From: Natronobiforma cellulositropha
GTDB taxonomy: Archaea; Halobacteriota; Halobacteria; Halobacteriales; Natrialbaceae
Reading direction: 5' to 3'
Assembly: GCF_025629245.1 (NCBI RefSeq)
Contig: NZ_JANZXN010000030.1
Span: forward strand, 1 to 64,000
DNA: 64,000 bases
Shown: one piece after another, positions 9,356 to 17,739 of the stretch
Layout of the letters: each line of letters opens with the position of its first letter
How positions within the stretch are numbered: position 1 is the stretch's first letter
The notes under the pieces: model-generated
What the model was told of the DNA's origin: nothing
Databases searched by the model: none
Seen by the model: the letters and a program-made list of their open reading frames with translations, nothing else
Translations under genes and position numbers: made by a program

Positions 9356-10623
9356 GCGCCCACCTCCGTGAGGAAGGTTCGCGCACGCTCGGCGGGGTCG
9401 TCCCCGCTCTCGTCGAACTCGCTCGCGTCGAGGTTCGCGCCGTACTCGTCGACCGAGAGGTGTCCGCGCACGCGGTACTCGCGGCCGACGATACGCTCGC
9501 GGATGGTGTCGGCGACGACCTCCTGGTCCATCGCGTCGCGGGCCTGCTCGAGGGCGTCCTCGAGCGTCCCGCCGTAGACCTCACTCGTCAGTTCGTCGTC
9601 GAGGACGACGGTGACGCTCGCGGTGCCGTCGTCGAGGATGGCCTTCACGCGCAGGTCGTCGACGCCGTCGACGCCGCCGTGGGTCCGACACTGCCCCTTC
9701 TGGATGACGCGGTTACACTCGGGACAGCGCTGGATGAGTCCGGAGCCGTCGCGGACGGCCAGCAGGTTGCCGACCAGACAGACGTCGTAGACGCCGCCGG
9801 AGGCGACCGCGTCGCCGATGGCCATCTCGGGGGCGTCGTCGCCGACGTCGACCGACTCTGCGAGCGCGTCGACGCGTGAGTGTTCGGAGACGTTCACCTC
9901 GGGAACGCCACGGAACTCACGCACGTAGGCGTTCTCGATGCGGACCGACACGCCTTCTTCGATCTCGGGCAGTGGGTCCCAGTTGGTAAACGGGAGGCGG
10001 CCGCTCGCGTCGCCGAAGACGCCGCTCAGAATCTCCGTCTCGCCGTCGCGGCCGTCGATGGTGCGCCGTTCACACTCGAGGACGCGCACCGAGATCGTGA
10101 CCGCCCGGTCGCCCGTCTGTAGCTCCCTGAGCGTCGACTTGCCGCCGATATCGTGGGGCACCTCGAGCGGCTCCTCGAGAAACGAGACCGAGGTGTTCTC
10201 GCCGAGGTTGAGTTCGGGGTCGCCGTCCCACTCGCGGACGCCAGCGTTGCCCGCGGTGATCGTGTCACCGGGTTCGAGACCGAAGTCCTCCCAGGCGGTG
10301 TAGTCGATGACGCCGGTCTCGTCGGCGAGTTTTCCCTCGACGATGACGTGATCTGCGCCCTGGTAGCGGATCGAGCGTTCGCCGGCGGTGAGCACCCGTG
10401 CGGTGACGGTGACGTTGCTCGAGTCGGGTGTGATCTCCCCGATCTGTTTGGTCGTCGGTGCGCCGGAGGCGACGCTCTCGTCGCCGTACTTCCGGCGGAG
10501 GCTCTGTTTGGCCTCGTCGATCGGCACGCTGTACTCGACGAGATTCCGCAAGCCTTGCACAACCTCCTCGTTGTCAACACCGAGGTCGGAGGCGAGTTCC
10601 TCGGCATGGTCTTCGAGATCCAT
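9352..10623 (-). CDS. rpa1: Replication protein A large subunit RPA1 (three OB folds, zinc finger)
   Basis: The 423-residue single-strand DNA-binding protein starts at the ATG at 10623 (MDLEDHAEELASDLGV). Upstream in-frame codons to 10788 overlap the divergent kinase and look non-coding. OB folds are visible at about residues 60-150, 165-250 and 270-410, each with the strand pattern of VTVTARVLTAGERSIRYQ. A zinc finger is formed by Cys300, Cys303, Cys312 and His315. It should coat ssDNA in replication and repair. It is first in the rpa1-rpap1-rpe cluster, which lhr follows. The 10624-10718 gap separates it from a divergent histidine kinase and must hold the operon promoter. Confidence 0.93.
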   Translation of the reverse strand: MDLEDHAEELASDLGVDNEEVVQGLRNLVEYSVPIDEAKQSLRRKYGDESVASGAPTTKQIGEITPDSSNVTVTARVLTAGERSIRYQGADHVIVEGKLADETGVIDYTAWEDFGLEPGDTITAGNAGVREWDGDPELNLGENTSVSFLEEPLEVPHDIGGKSTLRELQTGDRAVTISVRVLECERRTIDGRDGETEILSGVFGDASGRLPFTNWDPLPEIEEGVSVRIENAYVREFRGVPEVNVSEHSRVDALAESVDVGDDAPEMAIGDAVASGGVYDVCLVGNLLAVRDGSGLIQRCPECNRVIQKGQCRTHGGVDGVDDLRVKAILDDGTASVTVVLDDELTSEVYGGTLEDALEQARDAMDQEVVADTIRERIVGREYRVRGHLSVDEYGANLDASEFDESGDDPAERARTFLTEVGA

Positions 10624-10718
10624 CACCCGACGTTGGTCTCGACGCGTAAAAAACGTTCGCGCGAGCGGCTGGCGGTGTCTGCCGGGAGCGACTGACGAAT
10701 TTCCACTACCGGTTCGAT

Positions 10719-11867
10719 ATGCGGATGTGCACGAACAATCACCGTGGGCTGGAGAAACGGAGTGAAGGGGAAGATCGAACCAGAACACTCAAGACATCAT
10801 CACGCACAGTACCGCAGTACGTGGACGAACGTGGTGATCCACCTGGTTACGCACTGGATCCCACGATTGCCAACCGTGGTGATTTCTTTCAGACACTGAT
10901 CGCGAACAGTTCCGACGGAATTCTCACGATAACTGATGAGAGTACGATCGTCTTCGCCAACGCCGGCATCGAACGCATCCTGGGGTGGCATCCGGAAGAG
11001 CTGATCGGGACGTCGAAACTCGAGTTGATCCCGTCACGGCTTCGAGCGGATCACGAGGTCGGTCTCGAGCGCTACCTCGGCGGGGGCGACCGAAACATCG
11101 ACTGGGATGGCGTCGAGCTTCCCGCGCTCCACCGCGACGGCCACGAAGTCGTCGTCTCGGTCACCCTCTGCGAACACGACCTCGACGGCCGGCGGCTGTT
11201 CTCGGGCATCTTCCGTGACGTAACGGAGCGAGAGGAACGAAAGCGAGAGCTCGAGACGCAGAACGAGCGTCTCGCGCAGTTCGCGAGCGTCCTCAGTCAC
11301 GACCTCAGGAACCCGCTGAACGTCGCACAGGCCTACACCGACCAGCTCGCAGCGCGAACGACTCACGAAGAACTCGGCGAGATCACGTTCGCCCTCGAGC
11401 GCATGGGGACGCTCATCGACGAACTGCTCGCGCTCACCCAGCAGGGCGAGACGATCGGTGCGGTCGAGTCGGTGTTCCCGGGGGTGGTCGCCCTCGAGTC
11501 CTGGGAGTGGGTGGATACGGCGGACGCACAGCTGGTGATCGACGACGACCTCGGGACGATCACCGCCGACCGCACCCGGTTCCACGAACTCTTCGAGAAC
11601 CTGTTCCGAAACGCCATCGAACACGGTGGTCCCGACGTGACCGTGACCGTGGGGGCGCTCGCCGGTGAGGACGGCTTCTTCGTCGCCGACGACGGGCGGG
11701 GCGTGGCGCGCGAGGACCGGACGGCCATCTTCGAGCAGGGCTACACGACCAGCCCCGACGGGACGGGGCTGGGACTCGCCATCGTCGACCGGATCGCCGA
11801 CGCCCACGGCTGGACCGTCCGCCTGGCCGACCGGGACGGCGGTGCCCGGTTCGAATTCGTCGTCTGA
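10719..11867 (+). CDS. PAS-domain sensor histidine kinase
   Basis: The 382-residue protein has no predicted membrane segment, so it is probably a cytosolic sensor. A PAS domain occupies about residues 52-175 (DGILTITDESTIVFANAG, then PEELIGTSKLELIP). The HisKA H-box is FASVLSHDLRNPLN with His194. The HATPase motifs follow: N-box NLFRNAIEHGG, G1 DDGRGV and G2 GTGLGLAIVD. No receiver domain or response-regulator gene is adjacent, which is common in haloarchaea. The exact start is uncertain: two ATGs lie within three codons (10719 and 10725), and the first 50 residues have no recognisable domain. It is divergent from rpa1. Confidence 0.85.
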   Translation: MRMCTNNHRGLEKRSEGEDRTRTLKTSSRTVPQYVDERGDPPGYALDPTIANRGDFFQTLIANSSDGILTITDESTIVFANAGIERILGWHPEELIGTSKLELIPSRLRADHEVGLERYLGGGDRNIDWDGVELPALHRDGHEVVVSVTLCEHDLDGRRLFSGIFRDVTEREERKRELETQNERLAQFASVLSHDLRNPLNVAQAYTDQLAARTTHEELGEITFALERMGTLIDELLALTQQGETIGAVESVFPGVVALESWEWVDTADAQLVIDDDLGTITADRTRFHELFENLFRNAIEHGGPDVTVTVGALAGEDGFFVADDGRGVAREDRTAIFEQGYTTSPDGTGLGLAIVDRIADAHGWTVRLADRDGGARFEFVV

Positions 11868-11960
11868 ACCCGCACGCGGCGTTCGCCGTACGCGAGACGG
11901 CTCTCGGGGAGCACTACCGCTCGAGAAGCGCCGAACCGTCGCCGATGGCCGCGGGCGAAA

Positions 11961-11970
11961 TTATTAAATA
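11961..11970 (+). promoter_or_regulatory. TATA-like promoter box for the 11993 gene
   Basis: The AT-rich run TTATTAAATA stands out in GC-rich sequence. It is centred about 27 bases before the ATG at 11993, the spacing of a haloarchaeal TATA box for a leaderless transcript. Confidence 0.6.
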
Positions 11971-11992
11971 AAAATGTGTACATTCGTCACTA

Positions 11993-12460
11993 ATGACCCG
12001 ATTCCAGCGACTGAGTGCCCTCGTCGTCGGAATCGGACTGTTCGCCGTCTACGTCGGCGGCGTCGTCTACGTCGGGCTCGACGCGGTTCCGACGACGACG
12101 AGCGTCGGCGTCGTCATCTCGTTGCTCGCCGCGAGCGCGTACGTACTCACCGGCGTTCGCGAACGGACACGAGTGCGAGGGCGGTCGGTTAGCTGGCACC
12201 AGACGATGGGCGTCGGCACGATACTCCTGGCACTGGGGTGGTTTTTCGTCTCGCTGCCGCTCGTCACCTCGAGACCGATCCTCGGCGTCGCGATTCTCGC
12301 CGGCACCGGCGTCCTCCTCTTCGCTGGCTACGAGGAACTAACGGACGGCGAGCACGTCGACCTCGAGACGGAACCCTCTCGTATGGGACTGGTCGCCGTC
12401 GCGGCGCTCGTCGCACTGGCGATCGGAATCGGCGTCGCGCTGTTCACCTCCTCGCCGTAG
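11993..12460 (+). CDS. Four-helix membrane protein of unknown function
   Basis: The 155-residue protein has four hydrophobic segments: LSALVVGIGLFAVYVGGVVY, SVGVVISLLAASAYVLTG, TMGVGTILLALGWFFVSLPL, and a C-terminal pair running through AILAGTGVLLFAG and LVAVAALVALAIGIGVALF. A short basic loop separates helices 2 and 3, and an acidic loop (ELTDGEHVDLETEP) precedes the last. It should sit in the cytoplasmic membrane. No family was recognised. A TATA-like box at the leaderless distance and a hairpin after the stop (12471-12489) support it as a single-gene transcript. Confidence 0.75.
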   Translation: MTRFQRLSALVVGIGLFAVYVGGVVYVGLDAVPTTTSVGVVISLLAASAYVLTGVRERTRVRGRSVSWHQTMGVGTILLALGWFFVSLPLVTSRPILGVAILAGTGVLLFAGYEELTDGEHVDLETEPSRMGLVAVAALVALAIGIGVALFTSSP

Positions 12461-12470
12461 GGTGACGACT

Positions 12471-12489
12471 CGAGACAGCCACTGTCTCG
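12471..12489 (+). terminator. Hairpin after the 11993 gene, possible terminator
   Basis: CGAGACAG-CCA-CTGTCTCG is a perfect 8-bp stem with a 3-base loop, 11 bases after the stop at 12460. No T-run follows, so termination is inferred only from position. The remainder up to 12641 shows no convincing gene; a short minus-strand frame there (from 12601) could be a decayed gene end. Confidence 0.4.
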
Positions 12490-12641
12490 ATCCAGTCGAT
12501 ACGTTCTCCGTTGGGACCCTGTTCACACGTTCGAAATAGGGCGTCCCAGGCTCGAACGCGTGATCGTCGGATTTCGGGTTATCGGCGAAGTATTGGTCCA
12601 TCCGGAGTTCACTGAGTACTGATACACTGTACTGAACGCGG

Positions 12642-13118
12642 TCAGGGCTGGTTCGTTCCGGCGTTGATGTTCGTCACCGACCCCTCGTCGAGTGCCCGTC
12701 GCCATACGAGGTGAATTGCCCGGGCAACGATGTCAACTGAGGGTTCCCTGAGACACGATGGCTCTACGTGGGTATCCGCGCTCGACGCGTCTGGTGGCGG
12801 GTGGAAGTGTCGGTCGTCAGGCGGTGCTGAAAAGTCGTGAGGGTGGATATCCCACCGGAGGTTGCGCCCGGACGTATCCGAGTAGTGGATGTTGTAGTCG
12901 CCCGCCGTCGTCCATCGAACCGTGAATATGGTTGTCTCTGCCTCCCCGATGCCGTACGGGATCGTGAGTCGGAGTTCTCGCGGGTTGAGTCGGTCGTCGA
13001 TCTCGCCCGAGACCATCGGTTCGATGGCGCTGAACGCATCTCGGAACGCATCGAGTTTCGTCACGTCGATCGTGCCTCGAAGTGCGTGAGAGTCGCCGTC
13101 TCCGTCGTCGAATTGCAT
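12642..13118 (-). CDS. Probable toxin of a TumE/DUF6516-like toxin-antitoxin pair
   Basis: The 158-residue protein starts at the ATG at 13118, which shares one base with the stop of the upstream helix-turn-helix gene (TGATG). It contains FTVRWTTAGDYNIHYSDTSG followed by a His/Asp/Pro-rich stretch (RWDIHPHDFSAPPDDRHFHP). This resembles the conserved core of DUF6516/TumE-family proteins, where a strand is followed by an R-x-D-x-x-P/H-H cluster. The family assignment rests on that pattern only. Coupling to a winged-helix protein supports a toxin-antitoxin or regulator-effector unit. It sits next to a mobile non-coding element, fitting an accessory locus. Confidence 0.6.
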   Translation of the reverse strand: MQFDDGDGDSHALRGTIDVTKLDAFRDAFSAIEPMVSGEIDDRLNPRELRLTIPYGIGEAETTIFTVRWTTAGDYNIHYSDTSGRNLRWDIHPHDFSAPPDDRHFHPPPDASSADTHVEPSCLREPSVDIVARAIHLVWRRALDEGSVTNINAGTNQP

Positions 13119-13648
13119 CAGACTGCTTCTGCGCCACCGGTGGGGTTTTCGACCGCGCTGAGCGCGAGCGCTACCTCAGCGAATGCGAGGTTTCGCCGCG
13201 TCGTTCGCCACTCGAGGAGCGTCTCTGCGTCGATATTCGCGCGGGATCGGACGGCGTCATCGGGCGAGTTAGCGCCGAACCGGTCGCCGTACTCTCGAAG
13301 CTCCTCGCGCATCTCCAGAACGCGTGTCGAGAGCGTCTCGGTGTCCGTCTCGTCGAGGATACGCCGAGCCTGTTCGAGAGCGAGCGAGTCTTTGGCTCGC
13401 TGATACAGCGTTCCCGTCGAGTCTGGCGACGCGGTCTCTGCCACGTAGCCGTGTTCGACGAGCGAGCGAAGATGCTTGCGTGCTGTCTGCTCCGACGTGA
13501 GGGCCTTTTCGGCAACGGTCGCCGCGCTCATGGGCTCGTACGCCGTGCGCATCACTGACCGCACACGGTCGAACGGGCTGGTCTCACGCTTCCAGTCCTC
13601 TTTGGCGCGCTCGTTTACATCCTCGAACGCCGGGGCAGAGTCTGGCAT
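13118..13648 (-). CDS. Winged-helix DNA-binding protein (DUF7342-like), probable antitoxin/regulator
   Basis: The 176-residue protein has a winged-helix region at about residues 25-85 (SPFDRVRSVMRTAYEPMSAA, AEKALTSEQTARKHLRSLVE, GYVAETA). A long charged helical C-terminus with EMREELREYGDRFG follows. This layout is common in haloarchaeal DUF7342-type proteins paired with small toxin-like partners. It overlaps the downstream partner by one base, so the two are co-translated. It probably binds its own promoter just upstream of 13648 and neutralises or regulates the partner; that role is inferred from organisation, not from known biochemistry. Confidence 0.7.
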   Translation of the reverse strand: MPDSAPAFEDVNERAKEDWKRETSPFDRVRSVMRTAYEPMSAATVAEKALTSEQTARKHLRSLVEHGYVAETASPDSTGTLYQRAKDSLALEQARRILDETDTETLSTRVLEMREELREYGDRFGANSPDDAVRSRANIDAETLLEWRTTRRNLAFAEVALALSAVENPTGGAEAV

Positions 13649-13697
13649 CGAACCAACGGACGGGACGTGAGTATATCACTCTTCGGGATGATATTCT

Positions 13698-14030
13698 GGT
13701 GGTGTTCAGTGTAGCACGACCTGCCGATCCGTTGGCCGCGAACGCCAAGAAAGCCTCCGACGCTCTCGAGGACTGCGCTTGGCGAGACGCAGGCGTCTCG
13801 CTGGCCTTCGCTCGTTTCACTCGCGAAGAACTCGCTGTCGTTCGAGAGAGCGTTGCTCTCTCGTGACTGAGCGAATCGGGGATTCGCGAGGTCCGCGAAA
13901 CCGACGGTTTCGCTCGATGACGAACGACGCACCACGTCTTTCGAACGACCTCGCACCTCGAGAGCGTCGCCCCTTTCAGTCCCACCCAGCGTCGGCTGGT
14001 CGGCTGGTTTTCGCCTACCTAAACACGGCC
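13698..14030. mobile_element. Structured MITE-like element, copy A
   Basis: This 333-bp non-coding block has related inverted ends: GGTGGTGTTCAG at 13698-13709 and, reverse-complemented, GGCCGTGTTTAG from 14030-14019. Inside, GACGCTCTCGAGG (13759-13771) pairs perfectly with CCTCGAGAGCGTC (13956-13968). That 13-bp stem encloses five hairpins, at 13782-13801, 13806-13828, 13843-13863 (9-bp stem, GTT loop), 13871-13887 and 13895-13913. A tail follows with CCCCTTT, TCCCACCC and TTTTCGCCTACCTAAACAC that closely matches copy B at 51 kb. No matching flanking duplication was found, so this copy may be older. No protein frame looks real here. Confidence 0.7.
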
Positions 14031-14046
14031 AGTGAGACCGACAGAA

Positions 14047-14056
14047 AGTATATACA
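14047..14056 (+). promoter_or_regulatory. TATA-like promoter box for the 14082 gene
   Basis: The run AAGTATATAC lies about 30 bases before the ATG at 14082 and just outside the right end of element copy A. The spacing suits a leaderless or near-leaderless haloarchaeal transcript. Confidence 0.6.
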
Positions 14057-14081
14057 CAAACGTTAGAAAGGCGTCAGATAG

Positions 14082-14822
14082 ATGTCTGAGAAGTGGAGCG
14101 ATCCCGTCTTGTGGTACTCTGTTGGAGTGGCAGTTCTACTGGGTACCTGTATCCTGTATACGGGTGCCCTCACATCACCGTACAGTACGGATGGGCCGTC
14201 GTATGCAATCGCTCACGAGTCAGCAGAGCCGTTCGAACGCTACGTCGAAGGGAGCGAAGAATTGCGAGAGGTGTCACCAACTCCCATAGCCGCTCTTTCG
14301 CCGGAGACTCAACGAGCATTCGAAGAGATACGGAACAAACAACCGAGAGGTGTCGAATATCCACCCAACGCATGGCAGCAACTGCGTCCAGTCTCAGTCT
14401 GTGACTCGTCTCTCCTCTATTGTGACGAGTACGCCAATTTGCCAGAGTTCCCGTCAGTGTACCACGAGACTCACGAGGCGTACGGTCTCGTGGAGGTCGA
14501 CGGAGACGAATATCTCGTCCGGACGTCGTCCGCACACGGATTCGACTTCAGTCCAATCTTCGAACTGATCGTAAAAGCACTTACGTTGGGCTGGTATGCC
14601 GTTTTCCTTCTCTGGACGGGACTCACACGAGAGAAAAGAACGAACAGACGCCAGACCACGTACGCTACGGTTGGGCTTGGCTTGGCAGGAGCAGTGTTGA
14701 TATACCCATATTCACTCATGCTGATGGACTATTCACCGAGCTTGTTACCCCACGGTATCCTCGCTCTCGTTTCGTGGGGAACCATTCTGGCCGGGTTGTA
14801 CGGAATCGAGGAGAATACCTGA
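14082..14822 (+). CDS. Membrane protein of unknown function with large extracytoplasmic domain
   Basis: The 246-residue protein has one N-terminal helix (LWYSVGVAVLLGTCILYTGA) and a soluble region of about 130 residues. Three C-terminal helices follow (IVKALTLGWYAVFLLWTGL, TYATVGLGLAGAVLIYPYSL, and HGILALVSWGTILAGLYG). The soluble part contains IAALSPETQRAFEEIR and PVSVCDSSLLYCDEYANLPE, the latter with two Cys that might form a disulfide outside the cell. Similar orphan membrane proteins occur in haloarchaea, but no function was recognised. Codon use is less GC-rich than in core genes nearby, and it follows a mobile element, suggesting recent acquisition. Confidence 0.7.
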   Translation: MSEKWSDPVLWYSVGVAVLLGTCILYTGALTSPYSTDGPSYAIAHESAEPFERYVEGSEELREVSPTPIAALSPETQRAFEEIRNKQPRGVEYPPNAWQQLRPVSVCDSSLLYCDEYANLPEFPSVYHETHEAYGLVEVDGDEYLVRTSSAHGFDFSPIFELIVKALTLGWYAVFLLWTGLTREKRTNRRQTTYATVGLGLAGAVLIYPYSLMLMDYSPSLLPHGILALVSWGTILAGLYGIEENT

Positions 14823-15283
14823 CCCGATAGGGTCAGGATGCATCCGATTGCTGGAACGGATGAGTGTAGTGGGTCGTCAGTCTTCGTGCATCGTACGGGG
14901 AATGGTGTGACTCGTGTGATCAGCAGGTGGCCATGCCAGTCGAGCCCGTCGGGCCCCCCAGCATTTGTTGGTACTCGAGTACGCGGCCGCGCTCGTATCG
15001 ACTAACAGCGTGCATCCACTTACGGTATCGACCAGTTCGGTACCGCTTCGAGGATTTCACCAGCGCCGTCTGAACCTCCGACGGACCGCCGCGACGGACC
15101 ACCGGTGTGACGCCGATATGCAAGTAGACTTTCCCTATAGAAACTTAAGTTGGAAACATTCATGGTGGTTCGTTCAGACTACAGCGAATGAGGTCGGAGA
15201 CGAGCGGTCCCGGCTACGGGGTCGCCTCGAGCGAAGCGACGAGTCACAACTACGAACAGTGGCGTCTCTACGCCCCCTGAACC
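14823..15283. other. 461-base non-coding stretch, leader and promoter region of nrdA
   Basis: No convincing gene was found. A minus-strand frame at 14920-15123 lacks a family signature. The AT-rich run TATAGAAACTTAAGTTGG (about 15136-15153) is the likely promoter of nrdA. If so, the transcript would begin near 15170 and leave an unusually long leader of more than 100 bases before the ATG at 15284. No known riboswitch consensus was recognised in it. Confidence 0.45.
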
Positions 15284-17713
15284 ATGAGCCAGCAACAGAC
15301 ACAGACACCACAGGTCAGATCGATCATCGACCGCGCACGGACCGGCTACGAATCACACCTCACCGACGAAGACGTCACGGATCTCACCACCGAGATCGAA
15401 CGTACCCTCTACGAGGGCGCAGCCACCGACGAGGTGTATCAGGCCGTCATCCAGGCACTGACGGCGCGCGTCGAGCGTGACCCGGCGCTCACGCACGTCG
15501 CCGCCGCCGTCTTCCGGCAGCGATACTACCGCGAACTCCTCGGTGAGGACCTGACCGGGTTCGAACTCGACCGTGCCTACCGGGAGACGTTCGTCACGAA
15601 CCTCGAGCGAGGCGTCGAACTCGGTCTCCTCGACGAGCGGCTGACCGACCGGTTCGACCTCGCCGACCTCGCCGACTACCTCGAGCCTGACCGCGACCAG
15701 CTGTTCGAGTACATGGCGATGGAGACGCTCTACCAGCGCTACTTCCTCAAGACCGAACAGAGCGGCGAGCACCTCGAACTCCCACAGGCGTTCTGGATGC
15801 GCGTGGCGATGGGTCTCGCACTCGAGGAGGACGAGCCACAGTCGTGGGCGAAGGAGTTCTACGACGTCCTCTCGAATCTGGAGTTTACGCCCTCGACGCC
15901 GACGCTGTTTCACAGCGGGACGGCTCACCCACAGCTCTCCTCGTGTTACCTGACGACGGTCCAGGACGACCTCGAGGACATCTTCGAGGCGTACAAACAC
16001 CACGCACAGCTGTCGAAGTGGAGCGGTGGGCTGGGCAACGACTGGACGAACCTCCGCTCGGCGGGGGCGCTCATCGAGAGCACGGGCGTCGAGTCGACCG
16101 GCGTCGTGCCGTTCCTCCGGATCAGCAACGACGTGACGGCCGCGATCAACCGCTCCGGAAAACGCCGCGGGGCGGCGTGTGCGTACCTGGCCTGCTGGCA
16201 CCTCGATTTTCCCGCCTTCGTCGACCTCAAGCGGAACACCGGCGACGAGCGCCGTCGCACGCCGGATATGAACACGGCTGCGTGGATTCCGGACCTCTTC
16301 ATGAAGCGCGTCGAAAACGGCGGGGAGTGGACGCTGTTCAGCCCCGACGAGGCTCCGGAGCTCCACGGTTGCTTCGGTGAGGCGTTCGAAGCACGCTACC
16401 GCGAGTACGAGCGACGCGCCGACGAGGGCGAACTCAGACAGTACGAACGCGTCGACGCCGAGGACCTCTGGCGGACGATGCTCACGCGCCTGTTCGAGAC
16501 CGGCCACCCGTGGCTGACGTTCAAAGACCCCTGTAACGTTCGTTCCCCACAGGACCACGTCGGGAGGGTCCACTCCTCGAACCTCTGTACGGAGATTACG
16601 CTCAACACGAGCGCGGACGAACACGCCGTCTGTAACCTGGGGAGCGTCAACTTCGCGACCCACGTCTCCAACGACGGACTCGACCGGGAGTACCTCGCGG
16701 AGACCATCGAGACGGCGATGCGGATGCTCGACAACGTCGTCGACCTCTGTTTTTACCCGACCGACGAGGCCGAACGCTCGAACGCACAGCACCGGCCCGT
16801 CGGACTCGGGACGATGGGCTTTCACGACGCACTGATGCAACTCGAGGTTCCGATGGACTCCGAGGCGGCGGTCGAGACGGCCAACCGTTGGCAGGAGTTC
16901 GTCTCCTACCACGCGATTCTCACCTCCTCGAGACTCGCGGCCGAACGGGGACCGTACCCCTCCTACGAGGGATCGAAGTGGGACCGCGGTCTCCTCCCAC
17001 AGGATACCGTCGACCTGCTCGAGGACGAACGTGGCCGAGAGATTCCGACGGACCGCGAGGAGACGCTCGACTGGTACGCCGTGCGCGAACACGTCGAAGA
17101 ACACGGGATGCGAAACTCGAACACGATGGCCATCGCGCCGACGGCGACCGTCTCGACGGTCAACGGCACGACGCCATCGATCGAGCCGCTGTACTCGAAC
17201 CTCTACGTCAAGTCGAACATGTCGGGTGACTTCACGATTATCAACGACCAGCTCGTCGAGGACCTGCGAGAACGTGGACTCTGGGACGAGGAGATGGTCG
17301 ACCGTATCAAGTACCACGACGGCTCGGTTCAGGAGATCGACACCGTTCCGGACGACCTGAAACGGCGTTACCGCGGCGCGTTCGAGATCGATCCACGCCA
17401 CCAGATCCGACTGACCGCACACCGACAGACCTGGATCGACCAGTCGGTCTCACACAACGTCTTCTTCCCGTCGACCGACGGCTCGCTCCTGACGGACGTC
17501 TACGAGACCGCGTGGGAGCTGGGTCTGAAGACGACGTACTACCTCCGCACGCTCGGCGCATCCCAGATCGAGAAGTCCACGCTGGACATGGCCACGTACG
17601 GGAAAACACAGCACCGGGATGGGTCGCCGCCGGCGGATACGACGGCCGATGGTGGTCGCTCCAGCGACGACCTCTGTACGGTCGAGGACCCGACGTGCGA
17701 ATCCTGTCAGTGA
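15284..17713 (+). CDS. nrdA: Ribonucleoside-diphosphate reductase alpha subunit (class I NrdA)
   Basis: The 809-residue catalytic subunit converts ribonucleoside diphosphates to deoxyribonucleotides. The active-site cysteines are visible: Cys221 in LSSCYLTT, the N-C-E triad in NLCTEI (Asn433, Cys435, Glu437), and Cys450 in AVCNLGSVN. The C-terminal shuttle pair is CESCQ at the very end. The first 90 residues resemble only the later half of an ATP-cone, so allosteric activity control may be reduced or lost. The start follows a long leader region. nrdB begins 26 bases after the stop, so the two are probably co-transcribed. Confidence 0.94.
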   Translation: MSQQQTQTPQVRSIIDRARTGYESHLTDEDVTDLTTEIERTLYEGAATDEVYQAVIQALTARVERDPALTHVAAAVFRQRYYRELLGEDLTGFELDRAYRETFVTNLERGVELGLLDERLTDRFDLADLADYLEPDRDQLFEYMAMETLYQRYFLKTEQSGEHLELPQAFWMRVAMGLALEEDEPQSWAKEFYDVLSNLEFTPSTPTLFHSGTAHPQLSSCYLTTVQDDLEDIFEAYKHHAQLSKWSGGLGNDWTNLRSAGALIESTGVESTGVVPFLRISNDVTAAINRSGKRRGAACAYLACWHLDFPAFVDLKRNTGDERRRTPDMNTAAWIPDLFMKRVENGGEWTLFSPDEAPELHGCFGEAFEARYREYERRADEGELRQYERVDAEDLWRTMLTRLFETGHPWLTFKDPCNVRSPQDHVGRVHSSNLCTEITLNTSADEHAVCNLGSVNFATHVSNDGLDREYLAETIETAMRMLDNVVDLCFYPTDEAERSNAQHRPVGLGTMGFHDALMQLEVPMDSEAAVETANRWQEFVSYHAILTSSRLAAERGPYPSYEGSKWDRGLLPQDTVDLLEDERGREIPTDREETLDWYAVREHVEEHGMRNSNTMAIAPTATVSTVNGTTPSIEPLYSNLYVKSNMSGDFTIINDQLVEDLRERGLWDEEMVDRIKYHDGSVQEIDTVPDDLKRRYRGAFEIDPRHQIRLTAHRQTWIDQSVSHNVFFPSTDGSLLTDVYETAWELGLKTTYYLRTLGASQIEKSTLDMATYGKTQHRDGSPPADTTADGGRSSDDLCTVEDPTCESCQ

Positions 17714-17739
17714 ACTATCACCCCCTTCCAATCACTACG

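Noticed and set aside
14920-15123. A 67-codon minus-strand frame ending in Gly/Thr/Cys residues that looks like a small precursor peptide
   Set aside because: No neighbouring processing genes, no clear promoter, and it overlaps the nrdA leader region; support is too weak.
15150-15283. A cobalamin or other riboswitch in the nrdA leader
   Set aside because: No known aptamer consensus was found, and the NrdA/NrdB pair does not use cobalamin.
15353-17422. A 689-codon minus-strand frame
   Set aside because: It is antisense to nrdA, whose active-site motifs are complete; the open frame results from high GC and codon bias.
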